Of a DNA stretch of 64,000 bases, positions 25,032 to 33,562 are shown in pieces. The position numbers were made by a program, and so were the translations under genes. The notes under the pieces were generated by a model that saw nothing but the letters and a program-made list of their open reading frames with translations, made no database searches and was not told where the DNA came from. The stretch is from Duncaniella sp. (lineage in GTDB: Bacteria; Bacteroidota; Bacteroidia; Bacteroidales; Muribaculaceae), in contig JAIDCC010000096.1 in the NCBI GenBank assembly GCA_029056055.1, positions 23,971 to 87,970 on the forward strand. The letters are read 5' to 3'. Within the stretch, counting starts at the first letter, position 1; every line of letters starts with the position of its first letter.

Positions 25032-26543
25032 TTAGACAATGCGGTGGCGTTCGAGTCCTTCTACGTAGATGGCGCTGAACGGACGCGACGGACAAAGGTT
25101 CTCGCACGCGCCGCATCCGATACATCGCTCTGTGTTGACCACCGGGATTTTCGGCGACGTTTCGTCGCCCTCCACCGATTCCACCATCTGGATGGCTCCT
25201 GTGGGACAGTGGCGCGCGCAGTTGCCGCATTCTACCCCGTCGGTCAGGGGCACGCAGTTTTCTTTCACCCACACCGCGTGGCCTATCTGTGTCGAGGCTT
25301 TCTCGGCTTTGGTCAGCTGCACGATTGCTCCGGTCGGGCACACTTCCGAGCAGCGCGTACACTCCGGCCGGCAGTAGCCGCGTTCATACGACGATTCTGG
25401 TTGCATCAGTGTCTCAAGGTCGGTCGATGGGCGGAGCACTCCGTTCGGACAGGCCGACACGCAGAGCTGACATGCGGTGCAGTGGTGTGCCAGATTGTCG
25501 AGGCTCACGGCGCCGGGGGGCACGATGCGCGTCGCGCGCTCGGGGATTTTCTTATCTTCTATCACGGCCAGACCGCCGTCTACGGTCTTCTCCTGAGCCT
25601 TCACGGCGGCTGCGGCAGCCATGGTGGCGGTCACTGCTAAGAATTGACGTCGCGAGGTGTCGGCCTTCTTTCCGTCGGTCATCATTGCGGCGGCATGGTC
25701 GGAGGGGGCGGCCACGGCTGTGCGGCGGAAGGTATAGGAGATTGCACCTTTATGGCATTTGTTGATGCAGTCGAAGCAGGTCACGCAGCGCGAGTAGTCT
25801 ATCGAGTGTTCTTTGCTGTTGATGCAGGCCGCCTTGCAATTTCGTGCGCAGAGTCCGCAGCCGTTGCATTTCGTGGTGTCGATGACTGGGCGCAGCAGGG
25901 AGAATCGCGACAGAAATCCCAGCACGGTGCCCACGGGGCAAATCGTGTTGCAATACGTGCGGCCGTTTCTCCACGCCAGGATGCCGAGAGCTACGAGCGT
26001 CACCACAGCCACGCCGAGGGTGACGCCTCCCCTCAACCATACGTCTACGGTGTAGAACGCATACGAGTCGTGGGCTTCGGCCCAACCTGCCAGCAGGTTG
26101 TTGCCGCATGCCCAAACGGGGGCGAGAAGACTTTGAGCGATGCGTCCGTAGGCGCTGTAGGGGGCGAACAGGGCCACGAATACCCCGATGCCGCAGACTA
26201 TGGCCAATGCCATAAGTACAAGCATCGTGTAGCGCAGCGCATTTTTGGCCACCGAATATCCGTAGCGGTTGCGTTTGGCTTTCTTGCCAAGCATCCCGAA
26301 GCCGTCCTGCATGATGCCGAGCGGACAAATCACCGAACAGTAAAGTCTGCCGAAAAGCAGTGTGAGCACTACGAGCCCCGCTATGACTCCGACATTCAGA
26401 GCGAGCAGCGCGGGGAGAAATTGAATTTTTGCCATCCATCCGAGCCAGGCGTGTGCCGTCCCCGTGAAGTCGAGAAACAGCAGCGTTACAGCCGCTATGC
26501 TCAAAGCCGCCACAACTTGCCGGATTGTTTTCAGGTATTTCAT
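25032..26543 (-). CDS. NapH-like membrane protein fused to polyferredoxin
   Basis: Protein of 503 residues from the ATG at 26543, which has an A-rich leader; the in-frame start at 26621 lies only 13 nt after the -7 box and is less likely. The N-terminal ~240 residues hold four or five membrane spans with two NapH-type CxxxCP motifs (YCSVICPLG, YCNTICPVG). Two ferredoxin motifs follow (CNGCGLCARNC, CVTCFDCINKC). A twin-arginine-like segment (TSRRQFLAVTATMAAAAAV) is then followed by four more Cys motifs (CTACQLCVSACP, CRPECTRCSEVCP, CGNCARHCP, CIGCGACENLCP). It looks like an electron conduit from the quinone pool or cytoplasm to periplasmic acceptors. Confidence 0.87.
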   Translation of the reverse strand: MKYLKTIRQVVAALSIAAVTLLFLDFTGTAHAWLGWMAKIQFLPALLALNVGVIAGLVVLTLLFGRLYCSVICPLGIMQDGFGMLGKKAKRNRYGYSVAKNALRYTMLVLMALAIVCGIGVFVALFAPYSAYGRIAQSLLAPVWACGNNLLAGWAEAHDSYAFYTVDVWLRGGVTLGVAVVTLVALGILAWRNGRTYCNTICPVGTVLGFLSRFSLLRPVIDTTKCNGCGLCARNCKAACINSKEHSIDYSRCVTCFDCINKCHKGAISYTFRRTAVAAPSDHAAAMMTDGKKADTSRRQFLAVTATMAAAAAVKAQEKTVDGGLAVIEDKKIPERATRIVPPGAVSLDNLAHHCTACQLCVSACPNGVLRPSTDLETLMQPESSYERGYCRPECTRCSEVCPTGAIVQLTKAEKASTQIGHAVWVKENCVPLTDGVECGNCARHCPTGAIQMVESVEGDETSPKIPVVNTERCIGCGACENLCPSRPFSAIYVEGLERHRIV

Positions 26544-26633
26544 TTTTACTTCTTGATAGTGATTTGGTAAAGGTTTAATCCATGTCGTCGGCAATATCGA
26601 ACACTTTGCCTGCCGTGACAATCAAAACTTCTA

Positions 26634-26641
26634 CAAAATTA
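26634..26641 (-). promoter_or_regulatory. -7 box of the redox operon (minus strand)
   Basis: TAATTTTG on the minus strand, 90 nt before the ATG at 26543. It probably drives the run from 26543 down to 21262. Confidence 0.55.
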
Positions 26642-26734
26642 CGCAATTTTTCAGTAACTTCAATGCGATAATCTCCGATTATCCTACCATTTTTCCTTTT
26701 TTTCACTATCATTAATGCTCTCATGGGAAAAATT

Positions 26735-26916
26735 AAGTAAGTGAGAAAAATAAATGAACAAATAAGACGAAGTTATTTTTGCGATGATTTGGGGCTTGAG
26801 TGAGGAAGCATAGCGAGCTATGCGCCTGAACGCAAGGCTCAAAGCATCCAAAAAGAACGAGTTTTATTGTTCAAGAATTTTTTTCACATATTTCGTTTTA
26901 TTTTTTGAACTTACTT
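26735..26916 (-). repeat. Foldback element family A, copy 2
   Basis: A 182-bp element with AAGTAAGT/ACTTACTT ends and the GCATAGC-GA-GCTATGC tip, in the opposite orientation to copy 1. It lies in the divergent region between the polyferredoxin and GrpB genes. The GrpB -7 box begins 4 nt after it, so here the element is upstream of the promoter. Confidence 0.9.
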
Positions 26917-26919
26917 AAC

Positions 26920-26927
26920 TACCTTTG
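26920..26927 (+). promoter_or_regulatory. -7 box of the GrpB gene
   Basis: TACCTTTG, 35 nt before the ATG. The region where a -33 box would sit is the terminal ~20 nt of the family A element, so the element may contribute promoter sequence. Confidence 0.6.
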
Positions 26928-26962
26928 CCGAGTCACATCATTTCTTCAACGTCTGCCCCCGA

Positions 26963-27535
26963 ATGAAAAAACCGCTTTGCGAAATGTCTCTTGAAGAACT
27001 CTGGCAATTGTTTCCGATAGTTCTGACTCCTCACGACCCTCGTTGGGCCGAACAAGCAGCCGCGGAAATCTCCCGGCTCGAAACACTGCTCGCCGAGTAT
27101 GCCCCTGTCATTTCTCACGTGGGAAGCACTGCCATCCCCGACATTCAGGCCAAACCGATTGTCGACATTCTCGTAGAGGTGTCACCCGTTGTATCTCTCT
27201 TGGAAATCAAAGAGACGTTGACCCGGGCCGGTTACATCTGCATGGCCCTGTCGGCCGACCGCTTGAGCCTCAACAAAGGCTATACGCCCGAGGGCTATGC
27301 CGACGAGGTGTTTCACATCCACATCCATCGCCTTAGCGACAACGCCGAGATTGCGTTCCGCGACTATCTGCGGGCGCATCCCGCCGCGGCGCGCGAGTAT
27401 GAAAATTTGAAACTCTCGCTGCTGCCGACTTTCCGGAACGACCGCGACGCCTACACCGAGGCAAAATCTGAGTTCGTCCGGGGGATTGTCAGTCTTGCGC
27501 GACGCCGTCCGCAGGGGGAGGAACCGGCGGGCTAA
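26963..27535 (+). CDS. GrpB family (UPF0157) nucleotidyltransferase-like protein
   Basis: Protein of 190 residues. Family strings include LTPHDPRWAEQA, VISHVGSTAIPDIQAKPIVDILVEV (nucleotidyltransferase-type GS...D.D arrangement) and FHIHIHRLSDNAEIAFRDYLRAHP. GrpB proteins resemble minimal nucleotidyltransferases, but their substrate is not settled. The gene stands alone and converges with the DUF5131 gene, their stop codons overlapping by 4 nt. Confidence 0.88.
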   Translation: MKKPLCEMSLEELWQLFPIVLTPHDPRWAEQAAAEISRLETLLAEYAPVISHVGSTAIPDIQAKPIVDILVEVSPVVSLLEIKETLTRAGYICMALSADRLSLNKGYTPEGYADEVFHIHIHRLSDNAEIAFRDYLRAHPAAAREYENLKLSLLPTFRNDRDAYTEAKSEFVRGIVSLARRRPQGEEPAG

Positions 27536-28404
27536 TCCTTGCATTTGCCGCAGCGGCTGCAACCGTTGCAGATGGGACGGCTCCCGCAGGTCATGCACGA
27601 GGGGCGAAACCATGGACGATGAAGGTTCTCGGGGGCGATTTCAAAACCGAGCGAGTCGTGGAGCTCGAACTTCATGGGGTGCCCTTCGTGGTTGACTCCC
27701 GCTTTGAAAGCCATCTCCGACTGCACGCGTTTGTCGGGGATGCGATAGAGCCGGCCATCCTTTACGAAGTTGGTGCCTGTCTCGATGAAACAGAAAGTCA
27801 CGTCGTGCCGACGGCATTGAGCCGACAGCGACCTAATCCAATCGAAGTCGCAGGGTCGCGCGCCGTCGTAGTTCTCGCCTCCCGCCACCACCTGTTCTAT
27901 CTGCCCCGAGGCGAGGAAGTCGCTCATTTCTATCGCTCCGAGCAGGGGTGCCGTCATCACGCCCTTGTGGCGGAATGGCAGGTCGAGAAGCAGCGGCAGA
28001 CGTTCGTCGGCTCGCCGCTGGTTTTCGCACGTCACGTTGAAAAACACATTCTCCCACCCCTCGCCCCAGTCGGCTGGCAGACAGTCGGCCACCCGCTCCG
28101 GCCGCTTGGTGAGAAGAAAGAATTTCACGTCAGGGCGCGCCCGCATGATGCGCCACGCCTCGCTACGCCACACGTCGGCCTCGGGCAGAAAGAAGTCTGA
28201 GGTCATGCACACGCGAATCTGTTCGCCCGCCGCCACTTTGTAGCCTCCTCCCCTTTTGCGTTGCAGCGGATAGTTGAAATTCTGTGTGCGGTAGATTTTC
28301 CCTCCATCCTCTCCACGCATACGGTCGAGAAAAAACATGTAGCAGTGGGCGCAGCCTTCGCTCGCCTTGACGCAACCGTGCCATGGATTCCAGATGTCGT
28401 GCAT
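27532..28404 (-). CDS. DUF5131 (phage Gp37/Gp68-like) family protein
   Basis: Protein of 290 residues. The first ATG after the promoter is 28404; the in-frame start at 28488 lies upstream of the -7 box and is rejected. The opening MHDIWNPWHGCVKASEGCAH, followed by CYMFFLDRM, has a radical-SAM-like Cys cluster. FFLLTKRPERV, FFNVTCENQRRADERLPLLL and VVAGGENYDGARPCDFDWI are DUF5131-type strings. The C-terminus is Cys-rich (CMTCGSRPICNGCSRCGKC), probably metal-binding. Homologues occur in phages and bacteria without a firmly known reaction. It is monocistronic. Confidence 0.85.
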   Translation of the reverse strand: MHDIWNPWHGCVKASEGCAHCYMFFLDRMRGEDGGKIYRTQNFNYPLQRKRGGGYKVAAGEQIRVCMTSDFFLPEADVWRSEAWRIMRARPDVKFFLLTKRPERVADCLPADWGEGWENVFFNVTCENQRRADERLPLLLDLPFRHKGVMTAPLLGAIEMSDFLASGQIEQVVAGGENYDGARPCDFDWIRSLSAQCRRHDVTFCFIETGTNFVKDGRLYRIPDKRVQSEMAFKAGVNHEGHPMKFELHDSLGFEIAPENLHRPWFRPSCMTCGSRPICNGCSRCGKCKD

Positions 28405-28434
28405 AATACTGAACTCGGTGGGAAAAATATCATG

Positions 28435-28442
28435 CAAAGATA
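28435..28442 (-). promoter_or_regulatory. -7 box of the DUF5131 gene (minus strand)
   Basis: TATCTTTG on the minus strand, 30 nt before the ATG at 28404. Confidence 0.65.
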
Positions 28443-28543
28443 ACGATTCTCGTGCGGAAAAACCATACCCTGCAACGAGATTTTTCAAAAGTCCCTTCCC
28501 TCCGGTCGCCGCGCCTGTGCGATGTCAGAAGAGCGGGATGCTG

Positions 28544-28575
28544 TTTGCAAAATCGGCGATTTTTGCGTAATTTTG
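28544..28575 (+). promoter_or_regulatory. -33/-7 promoter of the efflux operon
   Basis: TTTG at 28544-28547 and TAATTTTG at 28568-28575, with a 20-nt spacer. It leaves a leader of about 220 nt before the TolC-like gene. The 28405-28799 gap otherwise holds the opposing DUF5131 promoter and one small frame. Confidence 0.6.
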
Positions 28576-28604
28576 CAGTGCAATTCACAAAGAGTTGCCT
28601 GCAA

Positions 28605-28718
28605 ATGACACGACACACTGCAACTAACGTTCAACTATCAGCCTCAAAAATAATGAATTGGGGCTATCTCGAAAACTGGAAAAGCACCGCGCCGCTTTCG
28701 GTCCTCGCTTCTCGATGA
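28605..28718 (+). CDS. Possible 37-residue leader ORF upstream of the efflux operon
   Basis: An ATG-to-TGA frame inside the long leader of the TolC/HlyD/MFS operon (starts MTRHTATNVQ, ends APLSVLASR). Leader peptides control some efflux operons, but no homology, clear ribosome site or attenuator stems could be shown, so it may be noise. Confidence 0.2.
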   Translation: MTRHTATNVQLSASKIMNWGYLENWKSTAPLSVLASR

Positions 28719-28799
28719 GAGAAGGATGCTGCCATGACGATATGGCGGCATTATTTCCGGAAAAACACGTAATTTCGAAAAAACATTCCAAAAAATTTT

Positions 28800-30113
28800 A
28801 TGACCAATCTTCGATTGCTCGGAGGGGTGCTGACGGCATTTCTCGCGAGCTGCGGAGTGTGTGCCCACGCGCAGTCTGTCATCACGCTCGAGCAAATTTT
28901 TGCCACGGCGGAGACAAACAGCAGGCAACTCCGCCCATCTCTCACGGCCATTTCGGAGGCCGAACAGGAAGTCAACGTGGCGCGCGCCGAACGTCTGCCC
29001 GACATCAATGCTTCGCTCTCGCTAAGTTACATCGGCGACGGATTTACAACGAAACGCAATTTCGGCGACTATCAGAAAGCTCCAATCCCCCACTTCGGCA
29101 ACGGCCTGTCAGTGGGCATCACGCAGCCGCTCTACACCGGAGGCGCCATCACGAGCTCCATTGACCTGGCCGAACTCAAACTGACAGCCGCACGCTACGC
29201 CAACGACTTTCAGCGCGACAACATCCGTTTTCAACTCGCCGGCTACTATCTCGACATCTACAAGTATGCCAATCTCCGCTCCGTCGTCGACAGCAACCTC
29301 GCAGCCGCCCGGAAAGTGCTCGGCGAGATGCGCGCCCGCTACGACCAGGGCACCGCGCTGCTCAACGACATCACTCGCTACGAACTGCTCGTCAGCAACC
29401 TCGAGCTTCAACTGATACAGATTGACAACACCCGCGCCATCCTCAACAACAACCTCGTGACCATCGGCGGCCTCACCGAAGGCACCGTCATCGAGCCTGA
29501 CACGACAATACTCGAGCGCGTGCTGCCGAAAGAAAACGCCGACTGGTGGCAGACGGAAGCGGCGGCCAATTCGCCGCGTCTCAGTCTGGCGAGGTCGGAG
29601 GTGGCCATGAGCCGCAAAGCCGAGTCGCTTGCAAAATCGGAATTGCTCCCGAAAGTGGGCGTGCAGGCCGGGTGGACCATCGACGGCCCGATTTTGGTGG
29701 AAGTTCCGCCAATCAACCGCAACCTCAGCTACTGGTATGTCGGGGTGGGCGTCAGCTACAATCTCTCGTCGCTCTACAAGGGGCGCCGCAATGTGGCCAA
29801 GAGCCGGGTGACTTCACAGAAAGCCGTCGAAAACCTTGCAGCCGCCGCCGAAGACCTTTCGATGTCTGTCTCGGCCGACCACATCAGATACCTCGAAGCC
29901 TACGAAGAACTCAAGACTCAGGAAAAGAGCGTTGAGCTCGCCGAACGCAACTACGGCATTGTCTCGACACGCTACTCAGCCGACATGGCGCTGATAACCG
30001 ACCTGCTCGACGCGGCCAACGCACGCCTCGACGCCGGGCAGCGTCTGGTCAACGCCCGCATCAATATCATCTATTATTATTACAAACTCCTTTTCACCGC
30101 AGGAAAGATATGA
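28800..30113 (+). CDS. TolC-family outer-membrane efflux channel
   Basis: Protein of 437 residues, usual for the family, with a signal peptide (FLASCGVCAHAQS). Two long alpha-helical hairpin repeats are visible (for example ITLEQIFATAETNSRQLRPS; NINDITRY-type region with LLNDITRYELLVSNLELQLI; YSADMALITDLLDAANARLD). Cys at about residue 18 could also mark a lipoprotein. It forms the outer-membrane duct of a tripartite pump with the HlyD-like and MFS proteins that follow. It overlaps the next gene by 4 nt. Confidence 0.92.
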   Translation: MTNLRLLGGVLTAFLASCGVCAHAQSVITLEQIFATAETNSRQLRPSLTAISEAEQEVNVARAERLPDINASLSLSYIGDGFTTKRNFGDYQKAPIPHFGNGLSVGITQPLYTGGAITSSIDLAELKLTAARYANDFQRDNIRFQLAGYYLDIYKYANLRSVVDSNLAAARKVLGEMRARYDQGTALLNDITRYELLVSNLELQLIQIDNTRAILNNNLVTIGGLTEGTVIEPDTTILERVLPKENADWWQTEAAANSPRLSLARSEVAMSRKAESLAKSELLPKVGVQAGWTIDGPILVEVPPINRNLSYWYVGVGVSYNLSSLYKGRRNVAKSRVTSQKAVENLAAAAEDLSMSVSADHIRYLEAYEELKTQEKSVELAERNYGIVSTRYSADMALITDLLDAANARLDAGQRLVNARINIIYYYYKLLFTAGKI

Positions 30114-31144
30114 CACACCGCAGCAAAAAAATCCTATCATATATCATCTCGGCAGCCGTCATAGCAGCCGCCGCCTACTGGACAGCCTCACGCTTTCTCC
30201 ACCTCGGCAACGTCGAATTTACCGACAACGCCCAAATCAGACAACAGATAGTGCCGGTCAACACCCGCGTGCAAGGCTACATCAAGGAAATACGTTTCAG
30301 CGAGTACGAGCCTGTCAGAAAGGGCGACACTCTCGTGATAATCGACGATGCCGACATGCGCCTCAACGTGGCCCGCGCCCGCGCCGACTATCAGAACGCC
30401 CTTGCCGGGCTGGATGTCGCCGGCAGTGCTGTGGCCTCGGCCAACGCCGACGTGGCCGTCAGCGAGACCTCCATCACAGAAGCCAAAGTGCTGATGGACT
30501 TGGCCGCCACCGACCTTGCCCGCTACGAAAAGCTGTTGCAGCAGGAGGCCGTGACACGCCAGCAGTATGACGGAGCCAAGACCGACTACGAAGCCAAGAA
30601 AGCCCGCTACGAAATGCTTTCGCGCAGACGCTCGGCAGCATCTACCGTCGTTGACATCAACCGCAGGAAAATCTCTCAGTCGGAAGCGGGCATAGAGCTT
30701 GCCAAGGCGTTGCTCGAAACCGCCGAACTCAATCTGTCATACACGGTCATCACCGCACCCTGCGACGGCTACACCTCACGAAAAGAGATTCAGGCGGGGC
30801 AGCTCGTTCAGCCGGGACAGACGCTGCTCGACATTGTCGACTCGGCCGAAATCTGGGTCGACGCCAACTACAAGGAAACCCAACTGCGCCACATCGAACC
30901 GGGCAGCAAGGTCAGGATTGAAGTCGACGCCGTGCCCGGCAAGGTATTCGAAGGTGTGGTAAAGGCAATTTCCACCGCCACCGGAGCCTCGCTCTCGCTG
31001 CTGCCTCAGGACAATTCGGCGGGCAACTTCGTCAAGGTGCGTCAGCGCGTGCCCGTCAGGATAGATTTCACCCCCGACAGTTCGCCCGAGGAAATGGCGC
31101 GTCTGCGCGCGGGAATGAATGTGGAATGTAGCATAGAATACTGA
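30110..31144 (+). CDS. HlyD/EmrA-type periplasmic adaptor
   Basis: Membrane-fusion protein of 344 residues. One N-terminal membrane anchor (ILSYIISAAVIAAAAYW) is followed by a lipoyl-like half (VNTRVQGYIKEIRFSEYEPV), a coiled-coil hairpin over about residues 90-200, and the second lipoyl half with a beta-barrel (VITAPCDGYTSRKEIQAGQL; GSKVRIEVDAVPGKVFEG). It links the MFS pump to the TolC channel. It overlaps both neighbours (4 nt and 1 nt), so the three are translated as one unit. Confidence 0.93.
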   Translation: MTHRSKKILSYIISAAVIAAAAYWTASRFLHLGNVEFTDNAQIRQQIVPVNTRVQGYIKEIRFSEYEPVRKGDTLVIIDDADMRLNVARARADYQNALAGLDVAGSAVASANADVAVSETSITEAKVLMDLAATDLARYEKLLQQEAVTRQQYDGAKTDYEAKKARYEMLSRRRSAASTVVDINRRKISQSEAGIELAKALLETAELNLSYTVITAPCDGYTSRKEIQAGQLVQPGQTLLDIVDSAEIWVDANYKETQLRHIEPGSKVRIEVDAVPGKVFEGVVKAISTATGASLSLLPQDNSAGNFVKVRQRVPVRIDFTPDSSPEEMARLRAGMNVECSIEY

Positions 31145-32760
31145 TGGGCGATTTCCACACTTCCCAAGGGCCCTTCGACATTCCCGATGTCAGAGACATA
31201 ATCCCGCGGCGGCTCAAACCGTGGCTCTTCATTTTCCTGGTGCTGATTGTGCAATTCTCGGGTGGTCTCTACCTCGCCTCGGTCACCGACATGGTGGGCA
31301 CCACCGCACTCATGCAGGAAGACATCCTCATGGCCGGCTACGCCTCGCTCATCGGTCTGGCCACGAATTTCGCCGTAATGTTCCGCATCAAGTTCAGGTT
31401 TTCGACACGCACGCAGTTGCTCGCCGCCGGAGCCGTGCTGATGGCGGCCAACTTCATCTGCGCCCATACCACGAACGTCCCGGTCCTCGTCGGCACCTGC
31501 TTCGTGGCGGGATGGTTCAGGATGCAGGCCACCCTGGCGTGCAACTCCACAATCCAACTGTGGCTCAGCCCGGTGAGAGACATGGCCATCTTCTTCTGCT
31601 ACGTCTACATCATCGTCGACAGCGTGATACAGCTCAGCGGCATCGCCGCCATCTACACCTCATTCCACATGCAATGGGAATACATGCACTGGATAATGAT
31701 AGGAATGCTGGCCGTGATGATGCTTCTCGTGACACTGCTTCTGAAACCCGTGCGCGGGCCGATGTTCATCCCCCTCCTCGGCATAGACTGGCTCGGGGGT
31801 GCGCTTTGGGCTCTGTTCATGATGTGTTTCACATTCGTGTGTGTCTACGGCAACTTCTACGACTGGTGGGATTCGGCCGAAATCACCGGAGCCACGGTAA
31901 TCGGGCTTCTTTGCGCCGCCATCAATCTGTGGCGAGCCACGTTCCTCCACCATCCCTACATCAGTTTCCGCGCCATGCGCAACAGAAACGTCATCCGCGC
32001 CACGTTGGTCTACCTGGTGTTTTTCACGCTTCTGGCCACCGAACATGTCTTCGAACACAGCTATGCGGCCGCCATTCTCGGATTTGACGAGACAAACCTC
32101 ATCGACCTCAACTGGTATGTCTTCGCAGGCATCATCGCAGGGTGCGCGTTCACCTATCTCACCTTTGCCCTGCGCAAATGGCGTTACAAGACAATGACGG
32201 CCATAGGGTTTGCGCTCGCAGCCCTCTACCTGGCCTACTTCTACTTCTTCATCGACTACGGCGTAGAGAAGGAAATGCTCTTCGTGCCGTTGTTCAGCCG
32301 CGGGGCGGCCTCGGTCATCATCTCGATTGTGTTTCTCACCTCAATTGTGCAGAGCGGACTCCCCTTTCAGGTGTTTCCGCAGGCCCTCACCATCAACGGC
32401 TTCACCGGAGCCGTGATGGGCGCCACCCTCGGGCCGGCGGTGATAGGCGAACTGCTGCGTCACACCGTGGCAAAGAACGCCGCACTGCTCGGAAGCGTCA
32501 TGACCGACGTCAATCCCGCCGCCGCCGTGCGGATGCCTTTCGGAGAGTTGTATGGCATGGTGCAGATGCAGGCTCTCGTGGTGTCGATGAAGGAAATCTA
32601 CGGGTGGCTTCTCATGGGAGCTTTGGCGTCGCTTTTGGTGATTATCGCAAGCTACAGTGCGGTCAGACCATTCGCCATCTTCCCCAAATGGAGCACCGTC
32701 AGAAGGCTCTTCCGACACACCGTCAGGGCGGAATTGAGGGCAAATCACACTGAAAAGTAA
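31144..32760 (+). CDS. EmrB-like MFS efflux permease (DHA2 type)
   Basis: Inner-membrane proton/drug antiporter of 538 residues with about 14 hydrophobic segments (WLFIFLVLIVQFSGGLYLA, VMMLLVTLLLKPV, GALASLLVIIASYSAV and others). A GWFRMQATLACNS segment and the paired-helix layout fit DHA2 transporters that work with EmrA and TolC. Possible substrates are hydrophobic toxins such as bile salts; none is indicated by sequence. It is the last gene of the operon; the next promoter begins about 75 nt later. Confidence 0.88.
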   Translation: MGDFHTSQGPFDIPDVRDIIPRRLKPWLFIFLVLIVQFSGGLYLASVTDMVGTTALMQEDILMAGYASLIGLATNFAVMFRIKFRFSTRTQLLAAGAVLMAANFICAHTTNVPVLVGTCFVAGWFRMQATLACNSTIQLWLSPVRDMAIFFCYVYIIVDSVIQLSGIAAIYTSFHMQWEYMHWIMIGMLAVMMLLVTLLLKPVRGPMFIPLLGIDWLGGALWALFMMCFTFVCVYGNFYDWWDSAEITGATVIGLLCAAINLWRATFLHHPYISFRAMRNRNVIRATLVYLVFFTLLATEHVFEHSYAAAILGFDETNLIDLNWYVFAGIIAGCAFTYLTFALRKWRYKTMTAIGFALAALYLAYFYFFIDYGVEKEMLFVPLFSRGAASVIISIVFLTSIVQSGLPFQVFPQALTINGFTGAVMGATLGPAVIGELLRHTVAKNAALLGSVMTDVNPAAAVRMPFGELYGMVQMQALVVSMKEIYGWLLMGALASLLVIIASYSAVRPFAIFPKWSTVRRLFRHTVRAELRANHTEK

Positions 32761-32833
32761 CAATTTATCCCAAAATCAGAGATTGAGAACAAAAAAATCT
32801 TTAAATTTCTAAGGTAGATTAAAGTTTTTTGTG

Positions 32834-32841
32834 TAATTTTG
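32834..32841 (+). promoter_or_regulatory. -7 box of the Lrp/AsnC gene
   Basis: TAATTTTG, 40 nt before the ATG at 32881, in an AT-rich gap. No convincing -33 element was found. Confidence 0.5.
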
Positions 32842-32880
32842 TACACTGTTTGAAAACAACCTTTAAATCAATTCCCCATA

Positions 32881-33351
32881 ATGTCACGTCAACACCTTGA
32901 TAATCTCGATCTGAAGATCCTTGAGATGCTGAGCAGCAATGCACGCAAGCCCTTCCTCGAAATAGCCCGTGAAACGGGTGTGTCAGGCGCGGCCATCCAT
33001 CAGCGCATCCAGAAACTCACCGCCAGCGGCGTAATCGAAGGCTTCGAGACCATCCTCGACCCCTCGACCATGGGCTTCGAGACCTGCGCCTACATCGGCA
33101 TCATCCTCAACGATCCCACCAAGTTCAACGAAGTTGTAGCCCGACTCGAAGAAATCCCCGAAGTGGTGGAATGCCACTTCACCACCGGTGCATACGACAT
33201 CTTCGCCAAAATCTATGCGTCGAACAACAAGCACCTGCTCGACGTGATACACAACCGTCTCAGCCTCGGCATCGGTCGCACCGAGACCCTCATCTCTTTT
33301 AAAGAGGTGTTCAAGCGCCCCATGCCTATCGGCACGAAGAAGAATGACTGA
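32881..33351 (+). CDS. Lrp/AsnC family transcriptional regulator
   Basis: Protein of 156 residues. The N-terminal helix-turn-helix is LDLKILEMLSSNARKPFLEI followed by VSGAAIHQRIQKL. The C-terminal RAM/AsnC effector domain contains GFETCAYIGIILNDPTKFNE, VVECHFTTGAYDIFAKIYA and the closing IGRTETLISFKEVFKRPMP. Such proteins sense amino acids and form octamers. Location after the efflux operon does not prove control of it. A GC-rich hairpin about 75 nt downstream probably ends the transcript. Confidence 0.93.
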   Translation: MSRQHLDNLDLKILEMLSSNARKPFLEIARETGVSGAAIHQRIQKLTASGVIEGFETILDPSTMGFETCAYIGIILNDPTKFNEVVARLEEIPEVVECHFTTGAYDIFAKIYASNNKHLLDVIHNRLSLGIGRTETLISFKEVFKRPMPIGTKKND

Positions 33352-33426
33352 TGTGTCTGCCGGCCGCTGAAACGGCCCGCCTCATCGTCGACATCCCCAT
33401 TCAACCGACCAACGCAAACGGCGGAG

Positions 33427-33468
33427 ACCGGTCGGCTGCTCTCACCGCCCGTGAGAGACCCGGCCGGT
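33427..33468 (+). terminator. Probable terminator after the Lrp gene
   Basis: Nested arms ACCGG...CCGGT and CTCTCAC-CGCC-GTGAGAG form a long hairpin. There is no strong T-run after it. Confidence 0.45.
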
Positions 33469-33562
33469 TTCCACCCCTCTTTGCCTGTGTGCCTCCTGAA
33501 ACGACGGCACCGCCCCTCCCCCCTGACTCCTCCTCAACCCATACAGACCTTAGAAAACATCT

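Noticed and set aside
27532-28404. DUF5131 gene treated as part of a prophage
   Set aside because: Neighbours are GrpB and an efflux operon; there are no phage structural, integrase or lysis genes in the region.
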